Below are positions 29,887 through 30,986 of a DNA stretch of 30,986 nucleotides, piece after piece; positions within the stretch are counted from its first letter, which is position 1; every line of letters begins with the position of its first letter. This DNA is from a virus: positions 1 to 30,986 of the IMG/VR virus record IMGVR_UViG_3300008050_000183; one strand, given 5' to 3'. The translations under genes were made by a program, and so were the position numbers. The notes under the pieces were generated by a model, which had not been told where the DNA came from, ran no database searches, and saw nothing but the letters and a program-made list of their open reading frames with translations.

Positions 29887-30204
29887 TCACCTCTGGGTTG
29901 ACTGAATTTTGCTTTCAGTTAAGTGATTGGTTAGTATTCTCTCAAGGTAAATAATATCAATTCTTGAGGGCATTCCTGGCACGCCGCTTACTGTGAAGCT
30001 TGCGTATGGGTGGCTTGATGTCCAAACAACAAGAGGGCCCAGTCTGCATATGTGTTCACTTATTCGCTCAAACCTATTTCCATCTTCTATTAGTGCGAAT
30101 AAGTTTTTAGAAAGCTCTTTGTTCGTTCTGTAGTTTCTAAACCAAAGTGATGGTGTAAAAAACACTACCAACGAAACCTCAAATAACTTTAAAATGCCGA
30201 TCAT
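29887..30204 (-). CDS. Hypothetical protein with N-terminal hydrophobic segment
   Basis: This 105-residue protein starts at an ATG overlapping the upstream stop (ATGA). Residues ~1-20 (MIGILKLFEVSLVVFFTPSL) form a probable membrane anchor or signal. The rest is soluble-looking: NYRTNKELSKNLFALIEDGN, ERISEHICRLGPLVVWTSSH, PSRIDIIYLERILTNHLTES. It is not recognised. It sits in a cluster of small genes at the right side, probably early-expressed, where phages often carry host-takeover genes. Confidence 0.5.
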   Translation of the reverse strand: MIGILKLFEVSLVVFFTPSLWFRNYRTNKELSKNLFALIEDGNRFERISEHICRLGPLVVWTSSHPYASFTVSGVPGMPSRIDIIYLERILTNHLTESKIQSTQR

Positions 30205-30440
30205 ACGCCAAACCTCTTAACAGCCTGCTTATAACGTTTAACACGTAGTTTAACACAATCCTCTAACCGTACTACAACCCTACCCATATCTACCCCAGGA
30301 GCAGGAAGCTTACGCTTACCACCTATACGAGTAGAAGGAACAGAATGGTTCTTGTAACGAGGCATGATAGCATTAGGCAAGTCCTCTCCATAAGACTGTT
30401 TAACGATACGACGAAGGGCTTTTACTTTCTTATTACGCAT
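30201..30440 (-). CDS. Small basic conserved phage protein
   Basis: This 79-residue protein, with about 28% Arg+Lys, starts at an ATG preceded by AGGTG. The pattern VKALRRIVKQSYGEDLPNAI at the start and LRVKRYKQAVKRFGV at the end resembles a small family in other phages ('KALRKxVKxxYGxxLP ... YKxLKKxY'), whose function I do not know. The middle has HSVPSTRIGGKRKLPAPGVD. Its charge suggests nucleic-acid binding. It is the first gene downstream of the AT-rich non-coding stretch, and overlaps the next gene by 4 nt. Confidence 0.6.
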   Translation of the reverse strand: MRNKKVKALRRIVKQSYGEDLPNAIMPRYKNHSVPSTRIGGKRKLPAPGVDMGRVVVRLEDCVKLRVKRYKQAVKRFGV

Positions 30441-30607
30441 TATTTCACCTATTTAATAATTAATTTGTAGTATTTGACCTAAAAATATTGTCAATTATAA
30501 GTATAATATTTATTATTCCTTAGAAAATACTAGAAAAGTAAATAAGTATAAATATAAAAGTAAATAGAAAAGTCAAATAAGTAGTAGTTGTTGAACGAAG
30601 TGAAACG
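30441..30607. promoter_or_regulatory. AT-rich intergenic stretch with repeats and a TTGACA box
   Basis: About 167 nt without a convincing gene and much richer in A+T than the rest. On the minus strand a perfect TTGACA (30,494-30,489) is followed after 16 nt by a weak TACTAC, pointing at the 79-residue gene. TTGAC (30,474-30,478) and GTCAA (30,490-30,494) form an inverted repeat, a possible operator. On the plus strand AAAAGTAAATA occurs twice and AAAAGTCAAATA once (30,534-30,580), iteron-like. It could be an early promoter region, an origin-type AT-rich element, or both; neither is shown. Confidence 0.5.
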
Positions 30608-30739
30608 TTAAGACAATATCTTTAATAGTCTATTCCTTTCTTCAATAGCTTGTCTCTTAAGATCAAACCTAACAAGGAATGTATCGTTATAGAATACATC
30701 CCAAGCCTGAATAGACAATGCCTTTCTAACCTTAAGCAT
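30608..30739 (-). CDS. Small 43-residue protein
   Basis: This frame starts at an ATG overlapping the stop of the 83-residue gene by 8 nt and runs 43 codons to a TAA at the edge of the AT-rich stretch. The sequence (MLKVRKALSIQAWDVFYNDT, then FLVRFDLKRQAIEERNRLLK) has a balanced, amphipathic composition typical of real small phage proteins. The ribosome-binding site is weak (GAAGAAG), so translation probably depends on coupling to the upstream gene. It is not recognised. Confidence 0.5.
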   Translation of the reverse strand: MLKVRKALSIQAWDVFYNDTFLVRFDLKRQAIEERNRLLKILS

Positions 30740-30983
30740 CTTCTTCACGGTCTAAGTGTTCAACTAGAAGACTAATAGCTTGTTCTAGTTCGTTAATCAT
30801 ACGCTGTACCTTACGGCTAGGTAGTTCCATAGCAGTAAGCTTATCAATCTTAGCTTGTGCCTTGACAATAGTGTTTAATGCAGCCTCATCAGAATAGTCC
30901 TCGATACGCTTACCGTCTACAAATGTTACATTCTCTACTGCGGGGGTTGTTGCTTGTACGTCACTTGCTGTTGTGTTATTCAT
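30732..30983 (-). CDS. Small conserved-type phage protein with helical C-terminus
   Basis: This 83-residue protein starts at ATG 30,983, three bases from the window edge, so its ribosome-binding site cannot be seen. A Thr/Ala-rich N-terminus is followed by VTFVDGKRIEDYSDEAALNT and a long helix (VKAQAKIDKLTAMELPSRKV, QRMINELEQAISLLVEHLDR). The layout 'short beta motif with a named Gly-Lys, DxSDEA, then a helix' is shared by many small phage proteins of unknown function. No membrane or catalytic features. It is the first gene visible of the right-hand small-gene cluster. Confidence 0.6.
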   Translation of the reverse strand: MNNTTASDVQATTPAVENVTFVDGKRIEDYSDEAALNTIVKAQAKIDKLTAMELPSRKVQRMINELEQAISLLVEHLDREEDA

Positions 30984-30986
30984 GAT

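Noticed and set aside
30608-30740. tRNA or structured RNA in the gap right of the AT-rich region
   Set aside because: No cloverleaf or T-loop consensus was found, and the stretch is better explained by the 43-codon frame.

Overview
The window is part of a lytic tailed-phage genome. It looks like a podovirus with T7-like replication genes, infecting a Gram-negative host. The evidence is large ejection-type virion proteins; a lysis cassette with an outer-membrane lipoprotein spanin; T7-type primase-helicase, family A DNA polymerase, exonuclease and ssDNA-binding protein; and a phage ECF-like sigma factor. It also carries the amidoligase/ATP-grasp/amidotransferase gene set known from phiEco32-like phages. 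Genes are tightly packed, many overlap by 1-32 nt, and TTG or GTG starts are frequent. No tRNA, rRNA, CRISPR array, IS element, terminase, capsid gene or single-subunit RNA polymerase was seen.

Layout: (1) 1-11,444, plus strand, late region. It begins inside a very large internal virion (ejection) protein, followed by a second ejection protein, a virion lysozyme, fibre or adhesion proteins (one collagen-like, one with a 66-nt tandem repeat), the lysis genes (endolysin, overlapping spanin, membrane coiled-coil protein) and a small basic HNH-like protein. (2) A rho-independent terminator at 11,450-11,482 separates the converging transcripts. (3) 11,488-22,562, minus strand, read right to left: primase-helicase, sigma factor, small RNA ligase, DNA polymerase, a homing-type HNH gene, ssDNA-binding protein, exonuclease, a second HNH gene, metallophosphoesterase, a DUF3310 protein, a glutaredoxin-like protein, a class II (B12-dependent) ribonucleotide reductase and a small lipoprotein. 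(4) 23,126-29,719, minus strand: the most unusual region. It encodes two different amidoligases (COOH-NH2 ligases), an ATP-grasp ligase, a class II glutamine amidotransferase with a C-terminal Cys4 motif, a class I (peptidase C26) glutamine hydrolase, three unrecognised proteins and an overlooked 70-codon ORF without a canonical start codon. (5) 29,772-30,983, minus strand: a strong terminator, a 22-residue membrane micropeptide, four small genes and an AT-rich intergenic stretch with repeats and a TTGACA box.

How the genes work together: B12-dependent RNR and a glutaredoxin-like reductant supply dNTPs to a T7-like replisome. The sigma factor probably redirects host RNA polymerase. The amide-bond cassette looks like a self-contained pathway that takes ammonia or amines from glutamine, ligates them to carboxylates, and trims gamma-glutamyl-type bonds. 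Its substrate (host wall or surface, a small peptide metabolite, or a protein tail) cannot be read from the sequence.
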